A DNA stretch of 64,000 nucleotides from Cronobacter condimenti 1330 (GCF_001277255.1 NZ_CP012264.1:868001-932000); one strand, 5' to 3'. Positions 1-8,954 are shown, counted from the first letter of the stretch. Notes: generated by a model from the letters alone, not told the origin. Numbers and translations: made by a program.

Positions 1-1009
1 CCAGAAGGCCTTCCGACAGCTGCGTCGTCAACGCATCCAGCGTGCTGTGTATGCCCGGCTGCGCCACTTCGCTTAAGCACGCGTAGCCCGCCGCCATAGC
101 GACCGGGTTGCCGGAGAGCGTTCCGGCCTGGTAGACCGGGCCGGTCGGGGCCAGCGCTTCCATGACTTCACGACGCCCGCCGAACGCGCCTACCGGCATA
201 CCGCCGCCGATGATTTTGCCAAGGCAGGTGAGGTCCGGCACTACGTTGTAATAGGCCTGCGCGCCCGCCAGCGCGACGCGGAATCCCGTCATCACTTCAT
301 CGATAATGAGCAGCGCGCCGAATTCGTCGCACAGTGCACGCAGGCCCGGCAGGAATTCCGGCTGCGGTAAAATACAATTCATGTTGCCTGCGACCGGCTC
401 TACGATAATGCAGGCGATATCCTGCGGGTAAAGCTCAAATGCCTCGCGCACCGACGCCAGATCGTTATAGGTGCAGGTGAGGGTATGTTTGGCGAAATCT
501 GCCGGTACGCCTGGCGAGTTCGGCTGGCCGAGGGTCAGCGCGCCGGAGCCGGCTTTCACCAGCAGGTGATCGGCGTGACCGTGGTAGCAGCCTTCGAACT
601 TGATGATTTTGTCACGGCGGGTAAAACCGCGCGCCAGACGGATGGCGCTCATCGTCGCTTCGGTGCCGGAGTTCACCATGCGCACCATGTCCATTGTCGG
701 CACCAGGTCGGTGACGAGCTGCGCCATTTTCACTTCCATTTCAGTCGGCGCGCCGAAGCTCAGGCCGCGCTGCGCCGCTTCTATCACCGCGTTGCGGATA
801 GCCGGGTGGTTATGGCCGAGCACCATCGGGCCCCAGGAGCCGACATAATCAATATAGGCTTTGCCATCGGCATCATAGAGATAAGCCCCGTCCGCCCGTT
901 CGATAAAGAGCGGCGTGCCGCCGACGCCGGTAAAAGCGCGCACCGGCGAGTTCACGCCACCTGGAATAAGTTCGCGGGCGGCGGCAAAGAGGTTTTCAGA
1001 CTTACTCAT
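1..1009 (-). CDS. hemL: glutamate-1-semialdehyde 2,1-aminomutase (3' end beyond window)
   Basis: This PLP enzyme converts glutamate-1-semialdehyde to 5-aminolevulinate, the tetrapyrrole precursor made by the C5 pathway in the cytoplasm. The ATG at 1007-1009 opens a protein beginning MSKSENLFAAARELIPGG, and 336 codons are present before the window edge. The family is usually about 426 residues, so the last fifth is missing. The class-III aminotransferase features are visible: the phosphate-binding NSGTEAT segment, the IIDEVMTGFR block, and the PLP lysine at residue 265 in CLGKIIGGG, the same number as in E. coli. It is transcribed away from clcA, as in E. coli. Identification is secure and only the C-terminus is unseen. 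Confidence 0.97.
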   Translation of the reverse strand, partial: MSKSENLFAAARELIPGGVNSPVRAFTGVGGTPLFIERADGAYLYDADGKAYIDYVGSWGPMVLGHNHPAIRNAVIEAAQRGLSFGAPTEMEVKMAQLVTDLVPTMDMVRMVNSGTEATMSAIRLARGFTRRDKIIKFEGCYHGHADHLLVKAGSGALTLGQPNSPGVPADFAKHTLTCTYNDLASVREAFELYPQDIACIIVEPVAGNMNCILPQPEFLPGLRALCDEFGALLIIDEVMTGFRVALAGAQAYYNVVPDLTCLGKIIGGGMPVGAFGGRREVMEALAPTGPVYQAGTLSGNPVAMAAGYACLSEVAQPGIHSTLDALTTQLSEGLL

Positions 1010-1091
1010 GAATCGGCTCCTGATTCGGGAAAATAGGGATAACGGGTTATTCTAAGTCATCCCTTCCGGGTTATGAAAGTTTTGCCCAATT

Positions 1092-1117
1092 AAACCCCGG
1101 TAGCCTGAAGGGGTTTT
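1092..1117 (+). other. terminator-like hairpin upstream of clcA
   Basis: AAACCCC at 1092-1098 can pair with GGGGTTT at 1110-1116 across an 11-nt loop, and a run of T follows on the plus strand. It lies between two divergent genes, so there is no upstream plus-strand gene for it to terminate. It could attenuate a clcA leader transcript or be incidental. The stem is short and the role unknown. Confidence 0.35.
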
Positions 1118-1182
1118 TTGAATGATGCCCATACCGGGCGTACAATGCGCAGCCTGAATTGACCTCCGGAGAACCTGTTCGC

Positions 1183-2586
1183 ATGAATTCTCAGACGCCC
1201 CCACCGCGCCACGTCAAAGGATTACGGCACGCTGCTGTTATCCGACGGTTACTGCTACGCGATAAAACGCCGTTAACTATCTTGTTGCTCGCTGCGCTGA
1301 CCGGTCTTGTGACGGGGCTTATGGGCGTGGCGTTCGAAAAAGCGGTGGTCTGGGTATCGCAGCAGCGCATCGGGTTGCTGGTGCAGGTGGCGGATAACCC
1401 CTGGTACGTCTGGCCGCTGGCATTTGTGCTTTCCGCGCTGCTCGCGATGATCGGGTACTGGCTGGTACGTCGCTTCGCGCCGGAGGCTGGCGGTTCGGGC
1501 ATTCCGGAGATTGAAGGCGCGCTGGAGGAGTTGCGTCCGGTGCGCTGGTGGCGCGTCTTGCCGGTGAAGTTTATTGGCGGGATGGGAACACTCGGCGCGG
1601 GCATGGTGCTGGGGCGCGAAGGGCCGACGGTGCAGATTGGCGGGAATATTGGGCGCATGGTGCTCGATCTCTTTCGCCGAAACGATGCCGAAGCGCGCCA
1701 CACGTTGCTCGCGACAGGGGCAGCAGCGGGGCTTGCGGCCGCCTTTAACGCGCCGCTGGCGGGCATTCTGTTTATCATCGAAGAGATGCGCCCGCAGTTT
1801 CGCTATAACCTGATCTCCATTAAAGCGGTGTTCACCGGCGTGATTATGTCGAGCATCGTCTTTCGCGTGTTTAACGGCGAACGGGCGGTCATTGAAGTTG
1901 GGCATCTTACCAACGCGCCGGTTCACACGCTCTGGCTCTATCTGCTGCTCGGTATTATTTTCGGCGCTATCGGACCGCTGTTTAACCGCATGGTGCTCGG
2001 GATGCAGGATGTCTTTGCGCGTATTCACGGCGGCAATATTACCCGCTGGGTGCTGCTCGGCGGCGCGATTGGCGGCCTGTGCGGTCTGCTGGCGCTGTGG
2101 GAGCCGGTCGCCGCAGGCGGTGGGTTTGACCTGATTCCGGTGGCGGCGGCGGGTAACTTCACCGTGGGCATGCTGCTGTTTATTTTTATCGCCCGCGTGG
2201 TAACGACGGTGCTCTGTTTTTCCTCCGGCGCGCCGGGCGGGATTTTTGCGCCGATGCTGGCGCTCGGCACGCTGCTTGGCAGCGCCTTCGGCATGGCGTG
2301 CGCGGCCTGGTTCCCGGACTGGCAGTTGCAGGCAGGCACGTTCGCCATCGCCGGGATGGGCGCGCTGCTTGCCGCCTCCGTCAGGGCGCCTATCACCGGC
2401 ATCGTGCTGGTGCTGGAGATGACGGATAATTACCAGCTCATTTTGCCAATGATTATTACCTGTCTCGGCGCGACACTGCTTGCCCAGTTCCTTGGCGGCA
2501 AGCCGCTTTATTCAACGATCCTTGCGCGTACGCTTGCGAAACAAGAGGCGCAGCGGCAGGTACAGGCCGACGGGCGGAATACTTGA
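1183..2586 (+). CDS. clcA: H+/Cl- exchange transporter ClcA
   Basis: This inner-membrane 2 Cl-/1 H+ antiporter of the CLC family supports extreme acid resistance in E. coli. The 467-residue product has the three CLC filter motifs: GSGIPE (about residues 106-111), GREGP with the gating glutamate at 146, and GAPGGIFAP. It also keeps the late TDNYQL segment. It is strongly hydrophobic throughout. I chose the ATG at 1183 because GGAGAA lies 9 nt upstream and the protein then starts with the expected polar cytoplasmic tail. An in-frame TTG at 1159 would add eight residues but has no comparable support. The gene sits alone between hemL (divergent) and erpA. Confidence 0.95.
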   Translation: MNSQTPPPRHVKGLRHAAVIRRLLLRDKTPLTILLLAALTGLVTGLMGVAFEKAVVWVSQQRIGLLVQVADNPWYVWPLAFVLSALLAMIGYWLVRRFAPEAGGSGIPEIEGALEELRPVRWWRVLPVKFIGGMGTLGAGMVLGREGPTVQIGGNIGRMVLDLFRRNDAEARHTLLATGAAAGLAAAFNAPLAGILFIIEEMRPQFRYNLISIKAVFTGVIMSSIVFRVFNGERAVIEVGHLTNAPVHTLWLYLLLGIIFGAIGPLFNRMVLGMQDVFARIHGGNITRWVLLGGAIGGLCGLLALWEPVAAGGGFDLIPVAAAGNFTVGMLLFIFIARVVTTVLCFSSGAPGGIFAPMLALGTLLGSAFGMACAAWFPDWQLQAGTFAIAGMGALLAASVRAPITGIVLVLEMTDNYQLILPMIITCLGATLLAQFLGGKPLYSTILARTLAKQEAQRQVQADGRNT

Positions 2587-2667
2587 ACGATTTACCAGGG
2601 TAATAGATAATGGCCCTAAAGATCGGGTTATTCTTTGCCCGATTGCTGGTTTCAACGGGAGCAAAAA

Positions 2668-3012
2668 ATGAGTGATGACGTAGCGCTGCCTCTGCAGTTT
2701 ACTGACGCAGCAGCCAATAAAGTAAAAAGCCTGATCGCAGATGAAGAAAACCCGAATCTCAAGCTGCGCGTCTACATCACCGGTGGTGGTTGCAGCGGCT
2801 TCCAGTATGGTTTTACCTTTGACGACCAGATCAACGATGGCGATATGACTATCGAGAAGCAGGGCGTGTCGCTGGTCGTAGACCCGATGAGTCTGCAATA
2901 TCTTGTCGGCGGCGCGGTGGATTACACTGAAGGCCTTGAAGGATCGCGTTTCGTGGTGAATAACCCGAACGCCACCAGCACATGCGGGTGTGGTTCCTCC
3001 TTCAGCATCTGA
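2668..3012 (+). CDS. erpA: iron-sulfur cluster insertion protein ErpA
   Basis: This A-type Fe-S carrier delivers clusters to apo-enzymes, including the isoprenoid pathway enzymes IspG and IspH. The product is 114 residues, the family length. The three cluster-binding cysteines are in place: Cys42 in GGGCSG, and Cys106 and Cys108 in the C-terminal CGCG motif. The ATG at 2668 follows a GGGAGC ribosome-binding site. An upstream in-frame ATG at 2635 would add 11 residues that the family lacks. The gene is monocistronic and ends at a strong bidirectional terminator shared with convergent yadS. Dxr, in the same pathway it supports, is encoded about 14 kb away. Confidence 0.97.
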   Translation: MSDDVALPLQFTDAAANKVKSLIADEENPNLKLRVYITGGGCSGFQYGFTFDDQINDGDMTIEKQGVSLVVDPMSLQYLVGGAVDYTEGLEGSRFVVNNPNATSTCGCGSSFSI

Positions 3013-3030
3013 TGTTTTGCTGAAACAAAA

Positions 3031-3059
3031 AAGCCGTGTTTTGCGACACGGCTTTTTTT
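3031..3059. terminator. bidirectional terminator between erpA and yadS
   Basis: A 9-bp stem, AAGCCGTGT (3031-3039) with ACACGGCTT (3046-3054), is followed by T7 on the plus strand and flanked by A6 on the other side. It can therefore end both erpA and the convergent mtnN-btuF-yadS operon. Confidence 0.9.
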
Positions 3060-3064
3060 ATGGC

Positions 3065-3685
3065 TCACGCTTTTTCATCAAGCGCGAACGTCGGTAACTT
3101 CAGGTGCCAGCGAATCGCTGCAAGGCGGATAGTCAGGGTAATTGCCATGCCCATCATACTGGCCTGTTCCAGCGGCACCGCGAAGGTAAAAAATGCGGTG
3201 GCGTGAACAATCCCGCCTGCGATACAGGCCGTAGCGTAGATTTCGGTTCGCAGGATCATCGGGATTTCACGCGCCAGCACGTCGCGGATAATGCCTCCGC
3301 CGACGCCAGTCACCACGCCCATGCAAATCGCGACCAGTGGTCCGGTGCCTGCCATAAATGCTTTGTTGACGCCAATCCCGACGAACACCGCAAGCCCCAC
3401 GGCATCCAGAACCGGCAGCACCCACTTCGGCAGACGTCGCGGCTGGCGCACCAGCGCGATAGTCAGTAAGCAGGTCACCATCGCTACCACCAGATCGGTG
3501 GGATCTTTGACCCAAAAAACCGGACCGTGATCGAGCGCCATATCGCGGATCGTCCCGCCGCCGACGGCGGTGACGACGCCCAGCACCAGCACGCCGAAGG
3601 GATCCATACGCAGTTTGCCCGCCAGCAAAACGCCGGAGATGGCAAACACCGCAGTGCCAATAATATCCAGCCAGTAAACCAGCAT
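3065..3685 (-). CDS. yadS: UPF0126 / TRIC-like membrane protein YadS
   Basis: This is a 206-residue inner-membrane protein of the UPF0126 family, which some databases describe as glycine transporters or bacterial TRIC-channel relatives. It shows the family's internal duplication: two hydrophobic halves, each with a glycine-rich motif, GGGTIRD at 42-48 and GGGIIRD at 129-135. It is the last gene of mtnN-btuF-yadS, beginning 16 bp after btuF, with GAGGAA just before the ATG. The substrate has not been settled for the enterobacterial protein, and I infer membrane transport only from the fold. Confidence 0.93.
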   Translation of the reverse strand: MLVYWLDIIGTAVFAISGVLLAGKLRMDPFGVLVLGVVTAVGGGTIRDMALDHGPVFWVKDPTDLVVAMVTCLLTIALVRQPRRLPKWVLPVLDAVGLAVFVGIGVNKAFMAGTGPLVAICMGVVTGVGGGIIRDVLAREIPMILRTEIYATACIAGGIVHATAFFTFAVPLEQASMMGMAITLTIRLAAIRWHLKLPTFALDEKA

Positions 3686-3701
3686 GATGTTCCTCGACTC
3701 G

Positions 3702-4502
3702 TTATTTTACCTCTGCCAGCGCCTGACAGAGCTGATTTGCGGCGAGGATAATACGCGGGCCTGCGCGCTCAAACCAGTCATCGTTAATGCTTATGACCGG
3801 CGCGGTGAGCTGAGGCTGCCAGAACTGCTGTGTCGCGGCGATAAACTTAGCGCCACCCGTGATGACAATGGCCTGTGGCCGGCGCGCCAGCACCTGTTCG
3901 CGGCTTACCTGCGGCCAGGGAACGGGGCTGTCGGCAAAAATATTGACGCCGCCGCAAGTCTCGACGATGTCATTCTGGATAGAGGCTTTACCGCTGGTGA
4001 AGAGAGGGCGTGATCCAAACTGCATAAAGACGCGTTTCTTCGTCTGGCCTGAATAACGTACGGCGAGCGCCTGCCAGCGTTGTTCGATATCACGCGCCGC
4101 GGCCTGCGCTTTTTCAGGTGTTGGGCTGTAGGGCGCCAGCGCACGCAGCGCGTCGGCCACCTGCGGCACCGATTGCGGATCGAGCCAAAGCACGCGAATG
4201 CCGAGCGACTGTAGCTGATTGACCTGCCGCTCGGGGTTGCCGCCGCGCCAGGCGATGAGCACGTCGGGTTTCAGAGCGACGATGCGCTCAAGGTTCATCC
4301 CCTGCCAGCTCGCCACCTGCTCAAGCTTACGGGCGGCATCGGGGTAGTCGGAGTAAGCACTTACCGCGACTGGCGTGATGCCGGCGGCAAAAGCAAGCTC
4401 GGTGTTGGCCGGAGAGAGCGTAATGACCCGCGGCGCGGCGAAGAGCCACGCCGGGAGAAAAAGCAGGGCGACAAGCGCCCTGGTAAGCCGAAGCTTAGCC
4501 AC
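3702..4502 (-). CDS. btuF: vitamin B12 ABC transporter periplasmic binding protein BtuF
   Basis: BtuF binds cobalamin in the periplasm and passes it to the BtuCD importer. The 266-residue product has a cleavable signal peptide (hydrophobic core LVALLFLPAWLF, likely cut before APRVITL) and the two-lobed TroA/Fhu-type binding fold, including PANTELAFAAG near the N-terminus and ITGGAKF in the second lobe. Its start overlaps the last 8 bp of mtnN, so the two are translationally linked. The pairing with an adenosyl-nucleoside recycling enzyme is the same in E. coli. btuC and btuD are not in this window. Confidence 0.96.
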   Translation of the reverse strand: MAKLRLTRALVALLFLPAWLFAAPRVITLSPANTELAFAAGITPVAVSAYSDYPDAARKLEQVASWQGMNLERIVALKPDVLIAWRGGNPERQVNQLQSLGIRVLWLDPQSVPQVADALRALAPYSPTPEKAQAAARDIEQRWQALAVRYSGQTKKRVFMQFGSRPLFTSGKASIQNDIVETCGGVNIFADSPVPWPQVSREQVLARRPQAIVITGGAKFIAATQQFWQPQLTAPVISINDDWFERAGPRIILAANQLCQALAEVK

Positions 4503-5193
4503 GATTCAGGCTCGTCAGGAGCGTTTCTACCATTAGGGTTGACTGCTTCGCCGCTACCGCCAGGAACTCTTCAAAACTCAGGTGCGACTGCTGATCCGCG
4601 ACATCGGAAATCGCGCGCACGACCACAAACGGCACGCCGAAGTTGTGGCAGACGTGACCAATCGCGGTGGCTTCCATCTCAACAGCAACGGCCTGCGGGA
4701 AGTTATGGCGGATTTTCGCCAGGTTCACCGAACCGTTGATGAACGCATCACCGCTCACCACCAGCCCGCGTACGGCGTGCAGGTTCAGCGCTTCGATCGT
4801 GGCTTCTGCGGCGGCGATCAGTTTTTCATCGGCTTTGAACGCCGCCGGACAACCAGCCATCTGGCCATATTCATAGCCGAAGGCAGTTACGTCGGCGTCG
4901 TGATAACGCACTTCATCGGATACCACGATGTCGCCCACCTTCAGCGTTGGCGCAAGGCCGCCTGCAGAACCGGTGTTAATGATAACGTCAGGTTTGCAGT
5001 GCTCCAGCAGCAGCGTTGCGCCCATCGCGGCGGAAACTTTGCCGATGCCCGATTTCAGCAGCGCTACGTCCACGCCGTTGAGGGTGCCGGTGTAAATTTC
5101 GCAGCCGGCGATATTCAGGGTCTGGCGGTTGTCGATTTTGTCACGCAACAGCGTCACTTCTTCTTCCATTGCGCCAATAATGCCTGCTTTCAT
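4495..5193 (-). CDS. mtnN: 5'-methylthioadenosine/S-adenosylhomocysteine nucleosidase
   Basis: MtnN (Pfs) hydrolyses MTA, SAH and 5'-deoxyadenosine to adenine plus the thio- or deoxyribose. It thereby relieves product inhibition of SAM enzymes and feeds methionine salvage and AI-2 synthesis. The product is 232 residues, the usual length. The catalytic residues are visible at the classical numbers: Glu12 in GAMEEE, Glu174 in VEMEAT and Asp197 in AISDVAD. It is the first gene of the mtnN-btuF-yadS operon and diverges from dgt across a 94-bp intergenic region. Confidence 0.97.
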   Translation of the reverse strand: MKAGIIGAMEEEVTLLRDKIDNRQTLNIAGCEIYTGTLNGVDVALLKSGIGKVSAAMGATLLLEHCKPDVIINTGSAGGLAPTLKVGDIVVSDEVRYHDADVTAFGYEYGQMAGCPAAFKADEKLIAAAEATIEALNLHAVRGLVVSGDAFINGSVNLAKIRHNFPQAVAVEMEATAIGHVCHNFGVPFVVVRAISDVADQQSHLSFEEFLAVAAKQSTLMVETLLTSLNRG

Positions 5194-5287
5194 AGAGATA
5201 CTCGCTAAATGATGGATTCAGAGGCATAGTCTATCATGGCAGACAAGAAGGATTTAATTCGCGTGCGCAGGCTGACCCGGAGGGCGG

Positions 5288-6802
5288 ATGGAGAAAATTG
5301 ATTTCCGTAATAAAATCAACTGGCATCGCCGGTATCGCTCGCCGCAGGGCGTGAAAAGTGAACACGAGATCCTGCGTATCTTCGAAAGCGATCGTGGCCG
5401 TATTATCAACTCGCCTGCGATCCGCCGCCTGCAACAGAAAACCCAGGTTTTTCCCCTTGAGCGCAACGCTGCGGTGCGTACGCGTCTGACCCATTCGCTC
5501 GAAGTGCAGCAGGTGGGACGTTATATCGCAAAAGAGGTACTAAGCCGCCTGAAAGAGCAGGGGCAGCTTGAGGCGTACGGCCTGGCAGAACTGACCGGGC
5601 CGTTTGAAAGCATTGTCGAGATGTCATGCCTGATGCATGACATCGGCAATCCGCCGTTTGGCCATTTTGGTGAGGCGGCGATTAACGACTGGTTCCGCCA
5701 GCAGCTATTTCCGGCAGATGCCGGAACGCTTCCGGTAAGCCAGGATCGCTGCGCCGTGCTGGCGCTGCGGCTACAGGAAGGCGAAGACGATCTCAACGCG
5801 CTGCGCCGCAAAGTGCGCCAGGATTTGTGTCAGTTTGAAGGTAACGCGCAGGGCATCCGCCTGGTGCATACGCTGCTGCGCATGAATCTGACCTGGGCGC
5901 AGGTCGGCGGCATTCTCAAATATACGCGCCCGGCCTGGTATACCGGCGAAGTGCCGGAAACTCACAGTTATTTGATGAAAAAGCCGGGTTTTTATCTGTC
6001 GGAAGAGCAATATATTTCGCGGCTACGTAAAGAATTGCAATTAGAGACTTACAGTCGCTTCCCGCTCGCCTGGATTATGGAGGCGGCAGACGATATTTCT
6101 TATTGCGTGGCCGATCTCGAAGATGCCGTAGAAAAACGTATTTTCAGCGTCGAGCAGTTATATCAGCATCTTTATGAGGCCTGGGGCGAACATCAGCCGG
6201 GCGATCTCTTTAATCTGGTCGTGCAAAACGCCTGGGATAAATCAGGCACTAACCAGTTGCATCACAGCGCGGAAGATCAGTTCTTTATGTATCTGCGCGT
6301 CAATACGTTAAATCGTCTCGCGCCTTACGCAGCCCAACGGTTTATTGATAATTTACCCGCCGTGTTTGAAGGCTCTTTTAACCATGCGCTGCTTGAGGAT
6401 GAAAGCCCGTTCAGCCGCTTGCTGGAGCTTTATAAAAATGTGGCGGTGCGTCATGTGTTTAACCACCCTGACGTAGAGCAACTGGAATTACAGGGCTATC
6501 GGGTCATTAGCGGCCTGCTGGATATTTACCGGCCGCTGCTGTCGCTGACGCTTGCGCAGTTTCGCGAGCTGGTGGAAAAAGAGAGCGTGCGCTCGCTGCC
6601 GATTGAATCGCGTCTCTACCATAAGCTTTCGTCCCGGCACCGGCTGGCTTATATAGAGGCTGTGAATAATTTGCACCCGCAGGCGGCGGATTTCCCGGTT
6701 TGGGAATATTATTATCGCTGTCGTCTCATCCAGGACTATATCAGCGGTATGACCGATTTATATGCATGGGATGAATATCGCAGGCTGATGGCGGTGGAAT
6801 AA
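5288..6802 (+). CDS. dgt: deoxyguanosinetriphosphate triphosphohydrolase
   Basis: Dgt cleaves dGTP to deoxyguanosine and triphosphate, affecting dNTP balance and mutation rate. The 504-residue protein carries the HD-domain metal ligands: His69 in RLTHS, His117-Asp118 in LMHDIGNPP, and the catalytic His126 in GHFGE. The ATG at 5288 follows a GGAGGG ribosome-binding site. Placement between mtnN (divergent) and degP (downstream, same strand) matches E. coli. There is no terminator before degP, but degP has its own stress promoter. Confidence 0.96.
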   Translation: MEKIDFRNKINWHRRYRSPQGVKSEHEILRIFESDRGRIINSPAIRRLQQKTQVFPLERNAAVRTRLTHSLEVQQVGRYIAKEVLSRLKEQGQLEAYGLAELTGPFESIVEMSCLMHDIGNPPFGHFGEAAINDWFRQQLFPADAGTLPVSQDRCAVLALRLQEGEDDLNALRRKVRQDLCQFEGNAQGIRLVHTLLRMNLTWAQVGGILKYTRPAWYTGEVPETHSYLMKKPGFYLSEEQYISRLRKELQLETYSRFPLAWIMEAADDISYCVADLEDAVEKRIFSVEQLYQHLYEAWGEHQPGDLFNLVVQNAWDKSGTNQLHHSAEDQFFMYLRVNTLNRLAPYAAQRFIDNLPAVFEGSFNHALLEDESPFSRLLELYKNVAVRHVFNHPDVEQLELQGYRVISGLLDIYRPLLSLTLAQFRELVEKESVRSLPIESRLYHKLSSRHRLAYIEAVNNLHPQAADFPVWEYYYRCRLIQDYISGMTDLYAWDEYRRLMAVE

Positions 6803-6816
6803 TGCCGCTCTGTTTT

Positions 6817-6842
6817 GTAAAGATGGCCAATAAATTTTTACT
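6817..6842 (+). promoter_or_regulatory. CpxR-binding site upstream of degP
   Basis: GTAAAGATGG followed by an AT-rich spacer and TTTTTAC resembles the CpxR box upstream of E. coli degP in sequence and position. It lies about 20 bp before the SigmaE -35 element. It implies Cpx envelope-stress control of the protease. Confidence 0.6.
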
Positions 6843-6862
6843 TTTTTCAGAAAATTAACGGT

Positions 6863-6890
6863 GGAACTTCGCGCTATAAATTCGCTCTGA
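6863..6890 (+). promoter_or_regulatory. SigmaE promoter of degP
   Basis: The -35 element GGAACTT (6863-6869) and the -10 element TCTGA (6886-6890) are separated by 16 bp, the arrangement of the E. coli degP SigmaE promoter. The first base of the degP start codon lies 55 bp beyond the -10. Confidence 0.85.
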
Positions 6891-6944
6891 GTAATCACCT
6901 TCACAGCAATTTATTTGCGTTACTTGTTAGTTGGGAATGAAACG

Positions 6945-8372
6945 ATGAAAAAAACCACGTTAGCTATGAGTGCGCTGGCTCTGAGTCTTGGACTGGCATT
7001 AAGCCCGGCTTCTTTCGCTGCTGAAACGGCCTCTGCCGTCACTTCACAGGCGATGCCGAGCCTGGCGCCAATGCTGGAAAAGGTCATGCCTTCTGTTGTC
7101 AGCATTAACGTTGAGGGCAGCACGACAGTAAACACGCCGCGTATGCCGCGTAACTTCCAGCAGTTCTTCGGCGACGATTCGCCGTTCTGTCAGGAAGGAT
7201 CGCCGTTCCAGAGCTCGCCGTTCTGTCAGGGGGGGCCCGGTGGTGCTGATGGCGGTGGTCAGCAGCAGAAATTTATGGCGCTCGGCTCAGGCGTGATTAT
7301 CGACGCCGCCAAAGGCTACGTGGTGACTAATAACCACGTGGTAGATAACGCCACCTCAATCAAAGTACAGCTGAGCGATGGCCGTAAACTGGATGCGAAA
7401 ATCGTGGGTAAAGATCCGCGCTCGGACATTGCGCTTATCCAGATTCAGGACCCGAAAAACCTGACGGCGATTAAACTGGCCGATTCTGACAGCCTGCGTG
7501 TCGGCGATTACGCGGTCGCTATCGGTAACCCGTTTGGTCTTGGCGAAACGGTGACATCCGGTATCGTCTCCGCGCTTGGCCGCAGCGGCCTGAATGCGGA
7601 GAACTACGAGAACTTCATCCAGACCGATGCGGCGATTAACCGCGGGAACTCCGGCGGCGCGCTGGTTAACCTCAACGGCGAGCTTATCGGTATCAACACC
7701 GCGATCCTGGCGCCGGATGGCGGCAACATCGGTATCGGCTTTGCTATTCCGAGCAACATGGTGAAAAGCCTGACGACGCAGATGGTTGAATATGGCCAGG
7801 TGAAACGCGGCGAACTCGGGATTATGGGCACCGAGCTGAACTCTGAACTCGCGAAAGCGATGAAAGTAGACGCGCAGCGCGGCGCTTTCGTAAGCCAGGT
7901 GCTGGCGAACTCATCTGCTGCGAAAGCGGGTGTGAAAGCAGGTGACGTGATTGTGTCGCTGAACGGCAAGCCGATTAACAGCTTCGCTGCGCTGCGTGCG
8001 CAGGTGGGCACTATGCCGGTAGGAACGAAACTGACGCTCGGCCTGCTGCGCGATGGTAAACCGGTGAACGTGAATCTCGAACTGCAGCAGAGCAGCCAGA
8101 CGCAGGTCGACTCGTCTTCCATCTTCAGCGGTATCGAAGGGGCTGAGATGAGTAACCGCAGCGGCAAAGAGAAAGGCGTGGTGGTCAATAGCGTGAAAGC
8201 AGGATCGCCTGCAGCGCGCATTGGTCTTAAGAAAGGCGATGTGATTGTCGGTGCGAACCAGCAGCCGGTAAGTAATATCGCTGAACTGCGCAAAATCCTC
8301 GACAGCAAGCCCTCTGTCCTGGCACTGAACATTCAGCGCGGCGACAGCTCTATCTATCTGCTGATGCAGTAA
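6945..8372 (+). CDS. degP: periplasmic serine endoprotease/chaperone DegP (HtrA)
   Basis: DegP degrades or refolds misfolded periplasmic and outer-membrane proteins as a caged oligomer. The 475-residue precursor has a 26-residue signal peptide ending SFAA. The catalytic triad is His131 (TNNHVVD), Asp161 (RSDIAL) and Ser236 (GNSGGAL) in precursor numbering, which equals 105/135/210 in the mature protein. Two PDZ domains follow (about 280-370 and 390-470). The two cysteines of the LA loop (residues 82 and 94) are conserved. I chose the ATG at 6945 because the signal peptide starts MKKTT there; an ATG at 6915 would add 10 residues. SigmaE and CpxR sites upstream match its stress role. Confidence 0.97.
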   Translation: MKKTTLAMSALALSLGLALSPASFAAETASAVTSQAMPSLAPMLEKVMPSVVSINVEGSTTVNTPRMPRNFQQFFGDDSPFCQEGSPFQSSPFCQGGPGGADGGGQQQKFMALGSGVIIDAAKGYVVTNNHVVDNATSIKVQLSDGRKLDAKIVGKDPRSDIALIQIQDPKNLTAIKLADSDSLRVGDYAVAIGNPFGLGETVTSGIVSALGRSGLNAENYENFIQTDAAINRGNSGGALVNLNGELIGINTAILAPDGGNIGIGFAIPSNMVKSLTTQMVEYGQVKRGELGIMGTELNSELAKAMKVDAQRGAFVSQVLANSSAAKAGVKAGDVIVSLNGKPINSFAALRAQVGTMPVGTKLTLGLLRDGKPVNVNLELQQSSQTQVDSSSIFSGIEGAEMSNRSGKEKGVVVNSVKAGSPAARIGLKKGDVIVGANQQPVSNIAELRKILDSKPSVLALNIQRGDSSIYLLMQ

Positions 8373-8389
8373 TCGGTAGCGAAAAAGAA

Positions 8390-8413
8390 AAGGCCGCGAG
8401 AGCGGCCTTTTTT
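8390..8413 (+). terminator. rho-independent terminator of degP
   Basis: An 8-bp stem, AAGGCCGC (8390-8397) with GCGGCCTT (8402-8409), has a GAGA tetraloop and a T-run. It lies 17 bp after the degP stop. Confidence 0.9.
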
Positions 8414-8455
8414 ACGTCGGTGTTTACCGTGACGCTCACGGTGCGCGGCCAACGC

Positions 8456-8845
8456 TTATTTGTTACGGGTAAGCTTTTCGAGGTCAGATTCGATCTCTGA
8501 GATCTTGTTTGCCACCACGCTTTCGAGATGACGCAGATCGTCGAGGATTTTGCGTTTGAGATCCACTTCGGTGCGATCGCGCTGGCAGATTTGATCCAGC
8601 TCGTCTATCACGTAGCGCAGGTTAGGGCTGATTTCCTGCACTTCTTTGTAACCCTGACCGACGCCGTCGGCGACCACGGTTTTGCGCTGGCGTGGGTATT
8701 TAAACTTCACGCTCTTGGCGAAGAACTCGCCTTTATCCTTCTGGAAGTAGATCTTCAGGATATCGTTGTTCGCTTCCTGGCGCAGACTGTAACGGTCGAT
8801 TTCATCAGGATTGGTTATGCCAAGACTCTTAAGGTTGTCGTACAT
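8456..8845 (-). CDS. yaeH: DUF3461 family protein YaeH
   Basis: This 129-residue soluble protein is very close to E. coli YaeH and is conserved across gamma-proteobacteria. No function is established. The N-terminal half contains the motif FKYPRQRKT, and the C-terminal third is charged and helical (QRDRTEV to the end), consistent with a coiled coil. There is no signal peptide or membrane segment. It is convergent with degP. In E. coli cdaR lies between these two genes and yaeI lies next to yaeH; both are absent here. Confidence 0.92.
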   Translation of the reverse strand: MYDNLKSLGITNPDEIDRYSLRQEANNDILKIYFQKDKGEFFAKSVKFKYPRQRKTVVADGVGQGYKEVQEISPNLRYVIDELDQICQRDRTEVDLKRKILDDLRHLESVVANKISEIESDLEKLTRNK

Positions 8846-8918
8846 AGCGATCCCCCTGGGGAAATATTAACCTTTAGATAATTAACGAAAAGATCCCATC
8901 GCGCCACCCCCAGATGTT

Positions 8919-8945
8919 AAAAAGGCGGGCCAGGCCCGCCTTTTT
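8919..8945 (-). terminator. rho-independent terminator of dapD
   Basis: A GGCGGGC/GCCCGCC stem (8924-8930 with 8934-8940) is flanked by A and T runs. Read on the minus strand it lies 10 bp past the dapD stop and is followed by T5. Confidence 0.85.
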
Positions 8946-8954
8946 ACGTTCTGC

